From contig OX579639.1 of assembly GCA_951230915.1 (NCBI GenBank), forward strand, positions 5,766,001-5,830,000: a stretch of 64,000 bases of DNA, read 5' to 3'. Shown here piece by piece: positions 23,901-35,993 of this stretch; position 1 is the stretch's first letter, and each line of letters starts with the position of its first letter. A program made the position numbers and the translations under genes. The stretch is from Antitrichia curtipendula. Taxonomy: Eukaryota; Streptophyta; Bryopsida; Hypnales; Leucodontaceae. Below the pieces are notes generated by a model. It worked only from the letters and a program-made list of their open reading frames with translations, was not told the DNA's origin and made no database searches.

Positions 23901-26900
23901 TTGCACAGATGTGCGAGGACAACAAGAGTCCTGTAAATACTATAAGGAACTAGACTAGTACCTCAAAGCCCCAACGTCGTCATGTTGCAACTCTAGAGCT
24001 GTATTAAAATCCGTGAGTGCAGCTGGGAAATCCTTCGACTGGAATTTCACCTCTCCTCTGATCCTGCAGTGAGTCACAAAGATGGCAAAACACACTTCAT
24101 TTTCAGTAGCTCAAACTGGTGAATGGTAACCATTCATAATGCCACTTGACTCTGGTGTTCAAGGCAACCGTGTCACTGTCTCATTCGCTAGTGAGAAGAT
24201 GATCATACTGCATAATCCATCACCTCATTTTATTAAGTACTTTGATCAACCAAAATGTACAAATCTGGAAACTCTTGATTGACGGGATGCACAACTCATA
24301 CATGTTCTGCTTTTTCAAGTGGCTAGTAGCTTGACTCCTCGTCACAGAAATGACATACCTAAATAGTGAATTGTTGGCTGGATCAAGCTCCATGGCTACC
24401 TTCACATCAACGAGAGCTTGCTCTAGTTTACCAGCACGCAACTTTGTGTCTGCGCGATACCTGTCAAGATTATTAGAAGCCGTTAGGTTCTGCTTAAGAG
24501 ACTGCACTGGTTGGCACAAGCACAAGCACAAGATGCTGAACTGCTGGACACAACTGATTCCTCGTGAGGAATTTCTTCCTGGTCGAATTCACTTTGAAAA
24601 GAAAAATCATCCAGTGCAACATCCCAATACCTGAGGATAGAGCAGCTCGTGGGCTCCATTCGATGTGCCTTGTCAAGGTCAATGAGCGCCCCATCATAAT
24701 CAAGTAAATGAAATCTCACTACACCCCGGACCCTGCAGTACAACAATCAGAAGAAAACATAAGCCAACAGGAAAATATATCTTCACAAAGACCTGGAAAG
24801 AAACTCTTTTGACGGGGTCTTTGACTACATTTCTGAGGTTCGATGAAAAAAATGAGCTGATCTGCACCATAATTGTGTCCATCCACAAAAAAACGAATTC
24901 CCATGCAGTGGTTTAGTAAGATTTTATAAATCTTAAGAAATTGATAAACATGAACTTGAGTAGGTAGAATCTCAAAAAATAATAAGAAGGTGAAAAAAGG
25001 AATCCATACCGAAGCACTTCCAGATCATTAGACTCAATACGGTCTGCAGCATCTAAATCTTCTAAAGCACCATCATAATCATGTAGGTGACGCTTCACTC
25101 GTCCTCGAAGCCTGCAACACAATAATAAATCGTGTCAAAATAGACACAAAAATGAAGAGCTTTAATTTTTGACCAGCTCAAATCGCAGGTCGAATCATTC
25201 CAGCTAAGCTCAATTACTAACTTAGAATCCTTTAACAAAAATATCGAGAGGGAAAAAATCAGTGAATTCCTGGTCAAATGGAAAGAAACAGAAATCTCAA
25301 AAAATTACGATGCCTAGATTCAGCTTCACTCACCAGACATCAATTCTTACCAACATATGCAGTTCGCAAAAATATCATCTTTCCTTGGCTCTAATGAAAA
25401 TTACTCATTAGACTAACCTGAATAAGCCCAATGCTTGTAAACCATCACAGACTTCTAATGTAAAGATGATGGTTGTCAACAAGGTAGACTACTCCAAATT
25501 GATAAAAGATCAGAGAATTTCCATTACCTTAAAGTCCACATGTCATCCGGTTGCAGACGGTTCGCCACATTCAAAACTTGCAAGGCACCGCGCCGATCTC
25601 CAAGAGCTGATTTCGCGGCACCCAAAGCCCTACATTTACAATGACGTTCACCAAAGCTTGAATCACCACAGAATACCCCATTTTGCAGCTCAATCTTTCT
25701 AATTGAAATCTTTGCTGAGGCTACGAACATGTTTGATTAGCAACTGCTTGCTTCGTAACAGCAAAAAGGACAATCCAAGGCACAAATTAATATGTACCGC
25801 AAGGTGAACGTGTCATTCGGTCTTAGACGGTCTGCATGGGTGAGATCCGCCAATGCACCTTCGTAGTCATTTATCCAGCACTTGACGTCTCCACGCAACC
25901 TAATTCATGCAACAAAACCAATCAAGTCAGCATGAATTGCAAAACATTACCGGTAAAAAAGGAGGTTGTAGGGCAAAGGGGGTTGCTGACCCTGCATCAT
26001 TCAAAAAGGAGGTTGTGAGTCTGAAGGGAGGAAATCTCTAGATTATAGGACATATCTATTATTATAACACTTTGCTATGTGTTATAACCGTAGTTTTAAA
26101 CCATTTTCTCGCGTTTCAAAAACATTTTAAAATCGGCCATTCCCTGCAAGAGCATAAAAACACGCTCTTTCAGATACTGCCACATGGTCTCAAATTCCAT
26201 TCTTGTTCTCTTCTGTATTAAAAAGTTCTCAGTTTTTTTAACATTGGCTTTCCCTTGACGAATGAGTACAAATGAGCACTTCCACAATTACAACACATCC
26301 AAATGTAGGAATCTTTGCAATTTCCAAGCAGAGAACTTACTGCAGAATGAAGCTGTTGTTGGGGTCCAACGAATCTGCCTTGTTCAGATCACCAAGCGCC
26401 CCTAAATAGTCCTTCATCATAAACTTCACCACGCCCCTCGACCTGCACACACAATGGTCACCTTAGCGAATCTCCCAAATCGCGACAATGGAAATCTTAA
26501 GTAGACCCTCGAAACTACACTTCGAGTCTCACTATGAGAAATAATGTGCCGACCCAAGGATTTTATTTCCATAACAGAGATATACTTTCAGGACATGAAC
26601 TCAGTGGTTGAATCTTGTTCCATCATGCTCAATCGAGAGTCTCGGAAGGACACCACGACGATAACGCTAAAGAAAGGACAAGACTACGAAATATATGCAA
26701 TATGCAATACTTGGCTGCCTCCTCTGTATGGCGCCATTGAGGATATGTAAAAAAGAAATTGACAAAATGCGAGGAAGAAAAAGAAGAAGGGGTTGCACCT
26801 CGACCCACCTGAGGGAGAAGGCCCGAAGGTTTTTGCAACTGATGGCCGGCACACGAAGCACCTTTTTGGCTTTGTGCTTGAAGTGCCAACAATGCAACGA

Positions 26901-27311
26901 CCCCGCGGTGCTGCGTCGCTTAGCCACAGCCACAGTCGGAATCTCACTTGCCTCCGATTTCGAACAGACCCCTACGGAGCGCGCCACCAAGTCCACATTG
27001 TGCTGTAAACTCGTGAGACTGATTTCCAGGCTGGAGCCGACGTCCACGTCCACGTCCACACTACACTCCACGCTCCCCCCACTCGACTTCTGCTTCTGAA
27101 GGAACACGATCTGCTCCTTGAACCCCAACAACTGCGCCTGAAGCGCCTGCTTCTCGTTGGGTCCGTCCACCACCGAATCTAACGCACTCACAATTGTGTC
27201 AATCTCACCCATGATCTGCGAAAACACGCCATCGCCGTGACTGGTACTACTACTTCTACTACCACTCCCTGCACTCGCTACAAGGCTCGTCGTCGTGGCA
27301 GCCTCCATCAC
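21000..27311 (-). CDS. Tetratricopeptide-repeat protein, one TPR per exon
   Basis: Fourteen exons, in transcript order: 27311-26809, 26442-26341, 25899-25798, 25629-25528, 25111-25010, 24732-24631, 24460-24359, 24063-23962, 23605-23504, 23204-23103, 22486-22385, 21940-21839, 21481-21391, 21221-21000. They join to 1938 nt (645 residues). Residues 1-167 are Ser-rich, then helical (around IVSALDSVV and QAQLLGFKEQI). Exons 2-12 are each 102 nt, begin after two bases of a codon, and encode one 34-residue TPR with the pattern RGxVKxxLxDYxGALxDL, then Ala at TPR position 27 and usually Pro at 32. Exon 13 (91 nt) is a degenerate twelfth unit that resets the phase to 0. Exon 14 is a Ser/Glu-rich tail ending in ADIFCAT. 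TPR superhelices bind peptides or partner proteins; no enzymatic domain is present and the partner is unknown. The coding GC content is higher than that of the introns. A Stowaway-like MITE sits in intron 9. Confidence 0.88.
21839..26442 (-). repeat. Array of eleven 102-nt TPR exons
   Basis: Eleven exons of identical length and identical phase (2 in, 2 out) are separated by introns of about 170-620 bases. At ten of the eleven unit boundaries inside the array the split codon encodes Arg or Gln, most often AG|G or AG|A. The DNA of neighbouring units has diverged well beyond easy nucleotide alignment, so the expansion is old, but exon length has not changed once. Confidence 0.88.
23386..23470. 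mobile_element. Stowaway-like MITE in TPR intron
   Basis: An 85-bp hairpin with ends CTACCTCTGTTCCTGAAAAA and, on the complement of the right side, CTACTCTCTCTGTTTTTGAA, flanked by TA on both sides (23384-23385 and 23471-23472). Terminal CTxCCTCxGTTCC and a TA target fit Stowaway (Tc1/mariner) MITEs. It lies 34 bases downstream, in the transcript sense, of the exon ending at 23504. Confidence 0.8.
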
Positions 27312-28075
27312 TCGCTCTCAAACTCCCACCATCGCCAGACAGGGCATATATCCCGCCTTAACTTCCCCCTCGATCGATCTCATTCACCGACGTATCACCA
27401 ACCCCAAAACAAGACACCAGCTTGCGCCAGAACACTGACCTCTTTTGGGTTCTGCAAGCTTGGCAAGTCTGCAATTGCCACAGTCAACAGGAAGACTTGC
27501 TGCAAGATCTTTTTCTCGAAACCGAAGCTGGCAAACGCACACACACAGGACTGACATTGATCGATAACTTAGATGAGACGCTGGTCCGATCCGTGTGCGT
27601 GATAATAATAATAATGTGTACGTGTTCCGCAGAGGATTATCAGTTGCACAATCACATCAGATTGATTGCGGACAACGGGGAACGGGACGCGATCATGATG
27701 AGCGCGTCAATCGATCGTCGCCGAAAGGAGGAAGGAACTTCAACTTCAACCTAAGCGGGCGGATGGAGGGGCGGATGAACGGGGGGGTTCGGAGCCGTCG
27801 GATGGGGTCGGTACCCGGTGAAAGGAGGTGGTAGGTAGTGGACTGGGGAGACCCGAGTCAAAGGGACTCCCTATGTGCCATTTGAGGGTTTGGTCGGTAC
27901 AGGTCATTACCGGGTGGATGGGATTCGCGTGGTCGGTTGCATGAGGACGGTAGGAACCAGGTTTCTACTGGTGTGACTTATTCCGATTTCCGAGGTTTGC
28001 GGAATTGGCGGAATTGGCAGAGCTTGTGCTGGTGAGGCTAAATTTACACGCGCAAAATTTTCATTTGCATTGGCT
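27312..28075. promoter_or_regulatory. Upstream region of TPR gene
   Basis: The 530 bases immediately upstream of the TPR start (27312-27840) are GC-richer than the surrounding spacer and contain purine and pyrimidine tracts, as expected of a 5' UTR and promoter. The plus-strand open frames here have no domain similarity and look like chance products of the composition. No specific element can be assigned. Confidence 0.35.
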
Positions 28076-28359
28076 AAGGTAACCTCCCCTAAAATGGCAC
28101 AAATAAGTAATTCTGCATGGTTCCCATTATTCTATTGGAATTTTTTGTGGGGTCTTGTTAGTATTGAAAAGGGGATTCTAGATTCTCTTACAATGTATTT
28201 TTTCAACACCATATGAATAAACTACGAATTTTCAAAGTGGTGAAAATAGGTGTTCCTAAAAGCGATCATAGACTCTCATGAATAGTGGGAGTATATTCTA
28301 AGCAAGAATATGTAGTGTGCAATTTCAAGAAGCGTGCCATTTTAGGTGTAGTTACCTTA
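28076..28359. mobile_element. MITE family C, copy 1
   Basis: About 284 bp ending AAGGTAACCTCCCCTAAAAT on the left and ATTTTAGGTGTAGTTACCTT on the right. The interior GGTTCCCATTATT and ATATGAATAAACTA are shared with the next copy and with those at 53250 and 59372. No coding capacity; superfamily not determined. Confidence 0.75.
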
Positions 28360-28398
28360 TTTTTAGTGATGGAATAGCTATAGTTTCTAAGATAAGGT

Positions 28399-28684
28399 AA
28401 GGTAACTACACCTAAAATCACACAAATAAGAAATTCAATATGGTTCCCATTATTATATTGAATTTTTTTTGTAGAGTCTTGTTGGTAGTCAAAAGGAGAT
28501 TCTAGATTTTCTTAAAATGCATTTTTTGGACACATATGAATAAACTATGAATTTTCAAAGTGCTAAAACTATTGGATTTAGGGAAGTCAACTATAGACTC
28601 TTATGAATAGTGAAAATACATTTTAGGCAAGAATCTAGAGTGGTCTATTTTAGAGAGTTGTTGAAATTAGGTGTAGTTACCTTA
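28399..28684. mobile_element. MITE family C, copy 2
   Basis: About 286 bp in the same orientation as copy 1 and only 40 bases away, ending AAGGTAACTACACCTAAAAT and TTAGGTGTAGTTACCTTAA. The two copies are roughly 75-80% alike along their length, so this is either a tandem duplication of the element or two independent insertions. Confidence 0.8.
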
Positions 28685-30238
28685 ACAACAACTAATTGTA
28701 ACTAGTGTAAATTTTTTGCCCTTCTAACCATGTTGTTCATGTGGTGATGGTTAACAATCAAAAAATGCAAGTTCATATTATTTTAATAAATTATTTTTTA
28801 TTTGTCGTTTGTCGTTTACTTTAATATTAAAAAACTTAATGAATTTCCCCCCCTCATTTGGATGGATTTGGCAAAATGTAGTGAAAAACCCTCCAAATTT
28901 TTTAGATACTGGCTTGTTGCAAAGACCAATTTGGGGTTGGTTTGAGGTGATAGATCCCCAAATACAAATGCAATGATTTGTAACTTACCAATTATTGACT
29001 AAAATGTACAACTTCTATTGGCATTTATGACCAATTTTGAGTGTACCAATTTTTCAACACTTTGGAAATTCACAATTTATTCATTTGGTGTTAAAAAAAA
29101 ACGTTTGAGGTAAATCTAGGATTTATTTTGACTCTTGAGAAGATTCAACAAAAAACAAAATTGTTTAATGCTTATTTGGAAGATTGACAAAAAGTTAAAT
29201 GTCTATATATGCTTATATGATTCTCCTTGAATTGCACATGGTTTATACATTGCTTTTTTTTAGATATAATTAGTTGACCTAAAACCTCTTCAAGTTGGAA
29301 AAAATGGACATTTAATTTTATAAATGAGTATTTTAATATTTTCAAGAGTATATAGACTAGACATTAGATTTCATGAAATTTTCCATTAACATATTTTTTT
29401 GTGCATACCTTTTGGAGAACAAATTTTTATATCTAAATTTTTGAAAAATGGCAATTTTAATGTTTTTATAACATATCTAATTTTTATTTTATTTTATTTC
29501 ATTATACATATAGATCCAAAATACCATGAATATACTTTTTTGAAAGCCCATTTGGTACCCAATTGTCAAATGTTCCTCCCAACAACCGTAATGCAAGCAT
29601 ATTGTTATTCAGTCATGAGCTAAGAGATTGTGTCTTTGGAAATCATGTACTAGGCTCGTCAATAATTAACTTTGTTTATATCATATAACAACCAATTTTC
29701 TAATATACTTCAAATTAGTCCTCACCAAAAAACGCATTTCATAATCCTAAAACCACATAAATAAAGAATAATAAAGGTTCTCTACCCTTTATAACTAGTA
29801 TTCTTGAACTATCAACTACTAACATATGCATAATACTCTTGGGAATAATGAAAATGAGTCTTGTTAAAATCACTAAGATAATTGCATCTAATTGTGACCT
29901 CTATTGAAAGCGATAAAAGCCCAAATTTTTTTTATCTAGTTGCTCGGGTTTTTACAAGGCTCCAAAAAAGATTTTTGTCACTTCAACCTGCAATCTACAC
30001 CATGAAGATTTCTGAAATTTTTTCCACGTCTTCTCAAACCAATGTACTACAAGATCCTACAGTTACATGTATCCAAAAATGTTTTTTTTCCTAAAATTTG
30101 GTACTTGTACTAGAAGCGCCAATTTTGGAGCGTTTTGGGTGAAAACATAGTAAAAAAAAACTTAGGGGTTTAACGAGTTCCGTCAGAGGAGCCATATCAT
30201 TGATGTTCTTGTTCAGACGATTCTCGATGTCGTAAGTA
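28685..30238. other. AT-rich spacer
   Basis: Nothing recognisable: no long frame with protein-like composition, no inverted ends and no RNA gene. Confidence 0.4.
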
Positions 30239-30351
30239 GGTAGGAGGTCCATAAATTGCCCATTCAAGCCTACTTACTCCATCAATGGCAGTAATAGATA
30301 TTTCAAGGAACATGTCACTCTTTCCTAGATAGGAAGTTGAAGGACCTCCTC
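30239..30351. mobile_element. MITE family B, diverged copy 3
   Basis: The centre (GCCTACTTACTCCATCAATG, AGTAATAGATATTTCAAGGA) matches the copies at 9823 and 43972. The ends have drifted to TAGGAGGTCC and GGACCTCCTCC, still inverted. Non-coding. Confidence 0.6.
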
Positions 30352-32289
30352 CTCCGTTACTGTAGTGTAGTTTGTTTTTCTTTTGTACCCAACTGAGCTT
30401 CAGAAATGACCCGCTTTCATTCATTGCACACTTGCAGAGAATGCAGAAATCCCTTCCGGCAGGCGGCCCCCCCGGGTCCGGGCCGCCGACCCTGACAAGC
30501 CCATCCGCCTCCGTGCGTCGCCAATCATAAAGTCAAGCCCGTTGCATGATTTCGCAGTACCAGCAGCAACGATTGCATTCCAAAGCAATTGACATTCGGA
30601 GAGAAAAGTCGACCTTACCTTCAAACCCAAGTGGCAAGTGGGGAAGCAAAGCAAAAGCAACAGCAGCCTGCCGGCATGGCATGATGCCTGTGTCTGGAGT
30701 CCGGACCGACGGTGTCGTGGTGGGGGTTAGCTACTGTAGGTTTCGAAGATGCCGGCGCCACCCCAACTGAAAGATTGATTCCGTCATTCCGTCATTCCGC
30801 TTCCAGGCAGGCATCAGCATCTACTGCAGTGGCATCACGGTAGAGGTCAAACAGGGTTTGGACTTTCAGGCTGGCCAGTGGTTCGACATTTATAAAAATA
30901 GAGAATGTAGGTAGTGTGCTCGTGTGCAGTAGAGATTTTATGTGGGAGGACGGAGGCAACAGACAATCAATCAATAAGAGAATGGAATTCTAGGGCTCTC
31001 AAGTTTGCACGGAGGGATGTGCACCTAAAAGTGACACTCCAACCTACAACCTACAACCAGGGTTCTTTCTTGGTTTTCGGACCAATGGTTATGTGGACTT
31101 TCTTTTCAAGAAGGTTTTTGAGTTTTGTTGGTTTCTTCATTTTGTGTGTGTGTGTGTGTGGGGGGGGGAATTGAAGGAGGCCAGTTTTGAGTATGTGTTG
31201 GCTCTGCACACGATGGATGAAATGAGGTTTTGAAAACATTGTGGCAATAGTGTGAAGGGCCATCATCATAGTCTTGCATTTTTTTAATACATTTACCCTT
31301 CTTTTTTCCCATAGGCTTGAAGTTGTCCAAATTTTTTTTTGAGGAAATTGGGCATTTAATTGCCTAAAAGAAACCATGTCTACAATTGTCCAAGATTTCA
31401 AGCTTTAAATCTTTGATAGCTGCAAATAGGTGTCACTATTAGGAAAGTGTCACTTTCAAGTGCACATACCTTAATAAAACTAGTAAGAATCACCAATGCA
31501 CTTTTTTTGCCTCATAAACCACTTTAGAGTTAAATGATTGAGAAAAACATATTTTGGATTGAATTATCAAGATTGGCATTTCTTGCCTTATATTTAAATA
31601 AAATTGGAAAAATGAATTTGGCATGTGCGAAAAATATGAACATTGTGTTTTTTTCTCCATACAACTTATTTTTAGACAAATGTTTGCTCAAAAATTCTAA
31701 AATCTATTTTTTGAATTATTTTTTTGTCAATCATGTTAGTTGGATATGGTATGCATGTCATATTTTTAAAATAAAGATATTAATAGTAAGAGTTGCAAAT
31801 AAGGTATGCATATCGAGATGCATACTTGGAATTGTCCATTATCTAATTGAGTGCCCTATTTAAACATGTACACAACTTACCTTTGAATTTGAATTGACAT
31901 GTTGTACAGTCTTACAAAATTGAGTTAGTGTTTGTCCATATTTAGTATAACCTAAAATCTCTAGTACATTAATGAAGATTTAGAGGTGTCATTGAGAGTG
32001 GATGATAGGTATCCAAGTGTCAATTAATGCATGGAAGTTTTAATTTAAAAAATTGCAAACTAAGGTAGTTGAAATATTTAATTTTGAAAGAGAGTCTTTC
32101 AATGACTCACTTTTGGTCTTGCATGTCTACACCACCATTTCTTCCATATATTGACAATGTAGTAATGACTTTCAATTAAATAGTGAGTGGTGAGGATAAG
32201 AATAATAAAAGTATCTTTTTTCCTTCTCAAGTAGTATTTTCATTTTTAGTTGTTCCATACTTAATTTGACAAGGCCATTTTCTTATGAA
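30352..32289. other. Spacer with a GC-rich island
   Basis: At 30421-30660 a GC-rich block, including a run of C and palindromic CCCGGG/GGGCCGCC, contains a minus-strand open frame of 79 codons of unknown nature (see findings). At 31143-31168 a (GT)n tract runs into a G run. The remainder is AT-rich and unremarkable. Confidence 0.4.
31143..31168. repeat. (GT)n microsatellite followed by G run
   Basis: About eight GT dinucleotides are followed by nine or ten G residues. Simple sequence, no attached feature. Confidence 0.85.
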
Positions 32290-33230
32290 AAGCATAATTA
32301 TAGTGTAGTTTCATTGCTACAAAAGAGATGGGACAAACGGAAAGTAACCAAATGGTTTGCTATTAGTCAATCTAATGTTGAGAGAATCTAAAAGAAATGT
32401 CTTTGAATTGCTAAACTATGTGTCAGAAGAAGACCAAAAGTGCTTTAGTACTACCACAGAGGCATGCAAATTAATTAATTAAGAATTTGCCAATGAGATT
32501 AGTATCTAGACAATGCGATAAGCATTAAATTTGATAGATTTAGAGGCTTGTTTGAAGGAAGAAAAGAATCTTCTTTCACACAAGAATATTCAAGCTCGTT
32601 TAAATTATGCCAAATCTCACAAGAATTGGATTGTTGCAGATTGGAAGTAAGTAAGTGGTTTTTTCCGATGAGAGTATGTGAGTAATGTCAATTGTTTTTG
32701 CTCAAATGATCTTTATTGGTGTTGGGCTTGAGATAGAGAAGATCTTATATATCAAACAATGAGAAAAATACAAATGAAGTTCATTAATGGTTTGGAGTTG
32801 CATGGGTGCAATTGACTACTTGGTTTGATTTGCAAGATAGAAGGTAGAATGAATCAATATGTCTATTGTGACATAGCTGAAGGCCAATCTCTATGGCACT
32901 TTTTCAAAGTATGGCATAAATACATCAAGAGTCATTTTTCAACATAAAAATGATTCTAAGTATACAACAAAAACAATGAGAGTAATTATCTAAACAATCT
33001 TTGAATATTTTAAAGTGACGCGCTCAATCACTTGACCTACCTATTTGCAACACTAAAACGGAAGCTCAATCTTTATTCAACACCTCCAAAGGTTCTTTTT
33101 GAATTATGGGAGTATGGGTTTGAGACTTTCCATTCTATCACTTCTATAGAGTGTGAGAATCTCTGTGAGAGTAAGCCACAAAGAATGTAGGCAGTTATTT
33201 ATGCAAAGGGCAAGTGGCCTAATTTGTAAG
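32290..33230 (+). pseudogene. Decayed Tc1/mariner-like transposase
   Basis: Reading across all three plus frames recovers, in the family order: a helix-turn-helix-like stretch (KRKVTKWFAIS near 32335), RRRPK, then ARLNYAKSHKNW followed by VVFSDES (about 32590-32690), MVWSCMGAIDY and RMNQYVYCDI (about 32790-32880), FQHKNDSKYT (about 32937-32967), and RAQSLDLP (about 33017-33040) where Tc1 has the third catalytic block. Many stops and frameshifts interrupt it, and the second catalytic Asp is Lys, so it is dead. Flanking inverted repeats were not found. The motif order and FSDE / NDxK / QSxDL spacing fit Tc1-type elements better than plant mariner-like elements, but this is motif reading, not an alignment. 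Confidence 0.7.
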
Positions 33231-33385
33231 TGTGTATAGACTCACAAGTCCAAAATTGAATCAGTGAGGGGATTGATTTCAAAATTTGAGTGCTTCTATG
33301 TATTACATGTATTTTGTTTCTAATTCCCATGTGGATAATCAATAAATTTTCTATTTTCTAAGTGATTTTATGTTTGTTAAATTCT

Positions 33386-34206
33386 CAGGGAAGTCACTAG
33401 CTTAGAGGGTTAATATACATGTGAGATTGGAGGATATATTATAGAGGGCAATTTACCTAACAATTTGTAATTTAATATATCCTATTGTTGAAAATAAATC
33501 AAAATTGCTATTTATTATAGCACCCTATATTATTTATAATACACTTTTGAATCCAATTTTTTGGCCCTATATTAGATTGAAAAAATAGAACTAATAGGTG
33601 TTATACGATTTTTTTTTCTATTATCATTTTTTATCCTTTTCTTCTTCATTCTTTTGCCCCTTCCCTTTCAAACCATCTTTTTATGGCTACTAAAAACTAA
33701 AGTATAAAATATTTGGACAAATGTATTAATAGGCAAATAAATACATTCACGGATTGTAAACAATGCACTCTAGTTGTGTCAAACAACTCACTACTAATCA
33801 TCTGCAATATTATACAATGAGTACAATAAGAATATATTGAAGCAAAGTTCATGATAGATTCTTCAAGTTTTAAATGACTTCAAAGGACTTTATAGATAAC
33901 TCTTGAGGCAACTAGACCCCCTCATCCAAGGTTCATGGATAATTTGGGACAAATAATGTGTCATTTTTCATCCATCTCTTTTTTAAAGACATTAAATACC
34001 CACTCTACAAAATTATTTTTTCCTACATATTATTGCCCCCCTATATTTTTCTACCTAAAATCTAATATATGATATTCAATATAATCCTATATTAGCTATA
34101 ATACCCTACATGTAATTCTACATATATGTTAAAAAAAATTAGGTACAATAAATATATTTAGATCTCATGTGGGTTCTAATATGCGCACTAAGTGCCTTCC
34201 CCGGGG
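33386..34206. mobile_element. Mutator-like non-autonomous element, copy 2
   Basis: About 820 bp. The left end CAGGGAAGTCACTAGC and the right end GTGCCTTCCCCGG are inverted, followed inward by TTAATATACATGTGAGAT and its partner ATCTCATGTGGGTTCTAATA. The terminal segment GGTTCTAATxxxCxCTAAGTG matches the right end of the element at 10752-11362. The flanks GTTAAATT and GTTGAATT may be a mutated target duplication. Interior AT-rich, non-coding. Confidence 0.6.
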
Positions 34207-35080
34207 TTGAATTATTCATTCCATGTATTGACATTGTTTATTTACTGAAAAACTTTCAAACACTAATTTGTAAGCGACTGTATATTTGTAGGTAAAGAAC
34301 ACAATTAAAAAAATGATGATTTTGGTCATGTTTATTGTAATTACTCCTTCCACCATTCCATCATTTTCAATGTTTGGATTCATCTCTTAAATGATCTTCT
34401 CAATGGTCAATGACTATTGAAGTTTAAGATTTAATTGACTTTAAGGCTTGGTGAATTATGGTCATTGAGAATGAAGAAATGTTTGGAAGAGTAAGTAGAC
34501 TTCCTTTAATGTTTGCAAAATAAAGATAAGTTATTATGTAGAGTTAGTATGAAGTGTCAAGAAAAATATCATGAATTTGAAACTCTAAAACTGCAAAGTT
34601 GATTGAAATTGACATTGAATAATTAGAGTAAAAGATGGATAATAAAAACAACAACTTATGCCGACAAGAGTTGAGGAAGCAAAATGTTTGTTGTTGAGTG
34701 ATTCCAAAGTTGAAATGGAGACCAATTGGAAAGAAGAAAAGTCGTAAAGTACTTTAATATCAACCAACTTCTCTCAATTTTCTAATTAGATCCAAATATA
34801 TCTCTATTACTAGGAGCAAAACGTGAGACTCCAATTACAAAGCATAAATGTAAGTTTCCAACATTAATAAACATTATACTCAATAAGATGAGTGACAATC
34901 TTCAATTTTGAAAGAGTTTTACTTTGAAGAATGTAAATGTGGTCACATAACAAAATTTTCACCAACAATAAAAGCAACTCTTTTGTAAAACTACCTAAAA
35001 AAAGTGTATGATTCTGAGAATATTTTCTATACAAAAGTATCAAAAAATGAAATGTTGGAGTTTTTTGGAATTTTTGAATA

Positions 35081-35167
35081 TTTTGACACTCTTTTCAATA
35101 CTAAAGAGTAAAACAAAATGCCAATTTTTTTCCAAAATGTTAGTATCAAAAAGAGTGTCAAGAAAAT
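35081..35167. repeat. Hairpin with GACACT arms
   Basis: TTTTGACACTCTTTTCAATA at 35081 is answered by TATCAAAAAGAGTGTCAAGA ending near 35167, a 27-base imperfect stem. The same TTTTTGACACTTTTTC phrase recurs near 35654 and a similar one near 35785. This could be the remnant of a small inverted-repeat element. Confidence 0.6.
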
Positions 35168-35993
35168 GTCATAAAGATTGTTGAAAAAAGGATAAAAAAT
35201 ATAATTTAAAAAATATTAAAAAATATCAAAAATTGTTTAAAAAAAGTATAAAATTTGTTAAAAATATGTTATTTTCTTTAAAAATTCATAACTAATTCTA
35301 CAAATGTCCAAAACTTACAAAACTACTTAATGAGACCTCATTTGGCTTCTTCTTGACCTCCAGTAAAAAAACTAATGAACAATATTTTGAAAGGTCCTAG
35401 TACATGATCTTGAAAAAGAGAGATCATCAATGCAAGAACTTGCTATTATGACTCCTCATTTCATTGAAGTTACAAAAAATCTTCAATTTCACTCAAGGGG
35501 CATGGTATTAAAAATTCCCACCATCAGTCACTAAGTGAGGGCCGGGTTGAAATCCTATGACTTACAAACAACAATTCAAGAAAAATTTGGGAGGAGGAAA
35601 GTCCCAAAATTTTATCAAAGAATTATTCTTGTTTTGCCATTACTTTTGATAGTATTTTTGACACTTTTTCTAGACATTTTTTAAGACTCCCTTTTGGACA
35701 TTTTTCTTGACTTATCAAGTTTGATATTCTCTTAAACACTTTTTGGGGCACTCAAGTGTCAATAAACAATTTTTTCTCAATTCTTTTGACATTGTACTGT
35801 CAAAAATCCATAGGAAAAAGTGTCGAAAACAACACCCATTTTGGATAGTGACACAACAACTTGAAAATTTTCCAACAACTTCTCACTTAGGTTTGCCTCA
35901 TCTTCAACTTCGTTTCATGCGTGAAAGTTACAGTGGCAAACTCACCACGCACAAGTAAGCCTCACAAGTTGAGGAACTCACACTGCTACATAC

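Noticed and set aside
26695..27099. Plus-strand 134-codon frame over TPR exon 1
   Set aside because: Antisense shadow of a GC-rich coding exon.
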